Assembly (NCBI GenBank): GCA_012511005.1
Contig: JAAZGX010000084.1
Location: 1 to 6,788 of the forward strand
DNA length: 6,788 nt
DNA from: Clostridiales bacterium
GTDB taxonomy: Bacteria > Bacillota > Clostridia > Oscillospirales > Acutalibacteraceae
Direction: 5' to 3'
Shown: piece after piece, positions 6,654-6,788 of the stretch
How the letters are laid out: the number at the start of each line of letters is the position of its first letter
Numbering within the stretch: position 1 is the stretch's first letter
Program-made: the position numbers and the translations under genes
The notes under the pieces: model-generated
What the model was told of the DNA's origin: nothing
The model's input: only the letters and a program-made list of their open reading frames with translations
The model's database searches: none

Positions 6654-6660
6654 TTATCAA

Positions 6661-6788
6661 TTGAAAATTAACAGCGAACTGGAAGTTTTGCTGCCGGCTG
6701 ATAAATCAGTGCGTCTTCTGAGCGACATGATGGAGAAATTGGACTATATAAAGCTGTATAAAGCTTACGCCCGTGTAGGGCGAAAACC
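6661..6788 (+). CDS. IS1182-like transposase, N-terminal part (truncated by window end)
   Basis: The first 42 codons are visible, starting at TTG, and the frame is still open at the last base. The product begins KINSELEVLLPADKSVRLLS, then a helical stretch with MMEKLDYIKLYKAYARVGRKP. The pattern 'PxDxSVRLLS...LD...LY.AY.R.GRKP' is typical of the N-terminal DUF772-type region of IS1182 and related DDE transposases, just before the segment that usually reads like 'xxxLxKxLxYAYMNGIYSSR'. The DDE catalytic domain is outside the window, so activity cannot be judged. The protein would bind the element ends and catalyse its movement. The gene is divergent from rny. Confidence 0.78.
   Translation, partial: MKINSELEVLLPADKSVRLLSDMMEKLDYIKLYKAYARVGRK

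Larger units (their letters stand above)
6557..6788 (+). mobile_element. Left end of an IS1182-like insertion sequence (boundary uncertain, right part outside window)
   Basis: The region holds the start of a transposase gene, its promoter, and two hairpins typical of IS leader regions. The exact outer end is not resolved because the matching right end and the target duplication lie outside the window; 6557 is simply the start of the first hairpin. The element lies divergently upstream of rny, and its end is within about 65 bases of the rny -35 box, so it could have truncated upstream control sites. Confidence 0.55.

Noticed and set aside
1..6788. Search for tRNA, rRNA, CRISPR array or defence genes
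   Set aside because: No cloverleaf, regularly spaced repeats or recognisable defence proteins were seen by eye.

Overview
The window looks like a chromosomal segment from a low-GC Gram-positive bacterium, most likely an anaerobic member of the Clostridia. The signs are an RNase Y gene followed by a YmdB-type phosphodiesterase gene, strong AGGAGG ribosome binding sites, sigma-A-like promoters (TTGACT/TATACT), a diderm-independent lipoprotein signal with a lipobox, and A+T-rich intergenic DNA with compact intrinsic terminators. A more exact placement is not possible from sequence reading alone.

Layout, left to right. Bases 1-465 (+) are the 3' end of argS, the arginyl-tRNA synthetase gene. A short convergent gap (466-602) follows, holding a perfect 24-bp palindrome, an intrinsic terminator for argS and a second, bidirectional terminator. 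The remaining host genes are on the minus strand. 603-2357 encodes an unrecognised 584-residue membrane-anchored protein with a large, internally repeated outer region and an OB-like C-terminus; it has its own sigma-A-like promoter. 2430-3968 encodes a family 5 (oligopeptide type) substrate-binding lipoprotein. 3965-4735 encodes the YmdB family phosphodiesterase. 4792-6345 encodes RNase Y.

RNase Y, YmdB and the binding protein appear to form one transcription unit read leftward from a good promoter at 6465-6493. The unit is punctuated: an intrinsic terminator sits between rny and ymdB, so the two downstream genes probably depend on partial read-through. ymdB and the binding-protein gene overlap by ATGA and are probably translationally coupled. 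RNase Y starts mRNA decay at the membrane, and YmdB is its usual neighbour in Firmicutes; the peptide-binding lipoprotein is an unusual third member and has no permease or ATPase gene beside it.

The right end (about 6557-6788) is the left end of an insertion sequence. It carries the start of an IS1182-like transposase on the plus strand, preceded by a promoter embedded in two hairpins, one of which looks like an outside-in transcription terminator. The element lies divergently upstream of rny and has presumably replaced or separated the usual upstream neighbours. No RNA genes, CRISPR array or defence system were seen. I did not find a clearly new system; the best leads are the uncharacterised 584-residue protein, the punctuated rny-ymdB-lipoprotein operon, and the hairpin-enclosed IS promoter.
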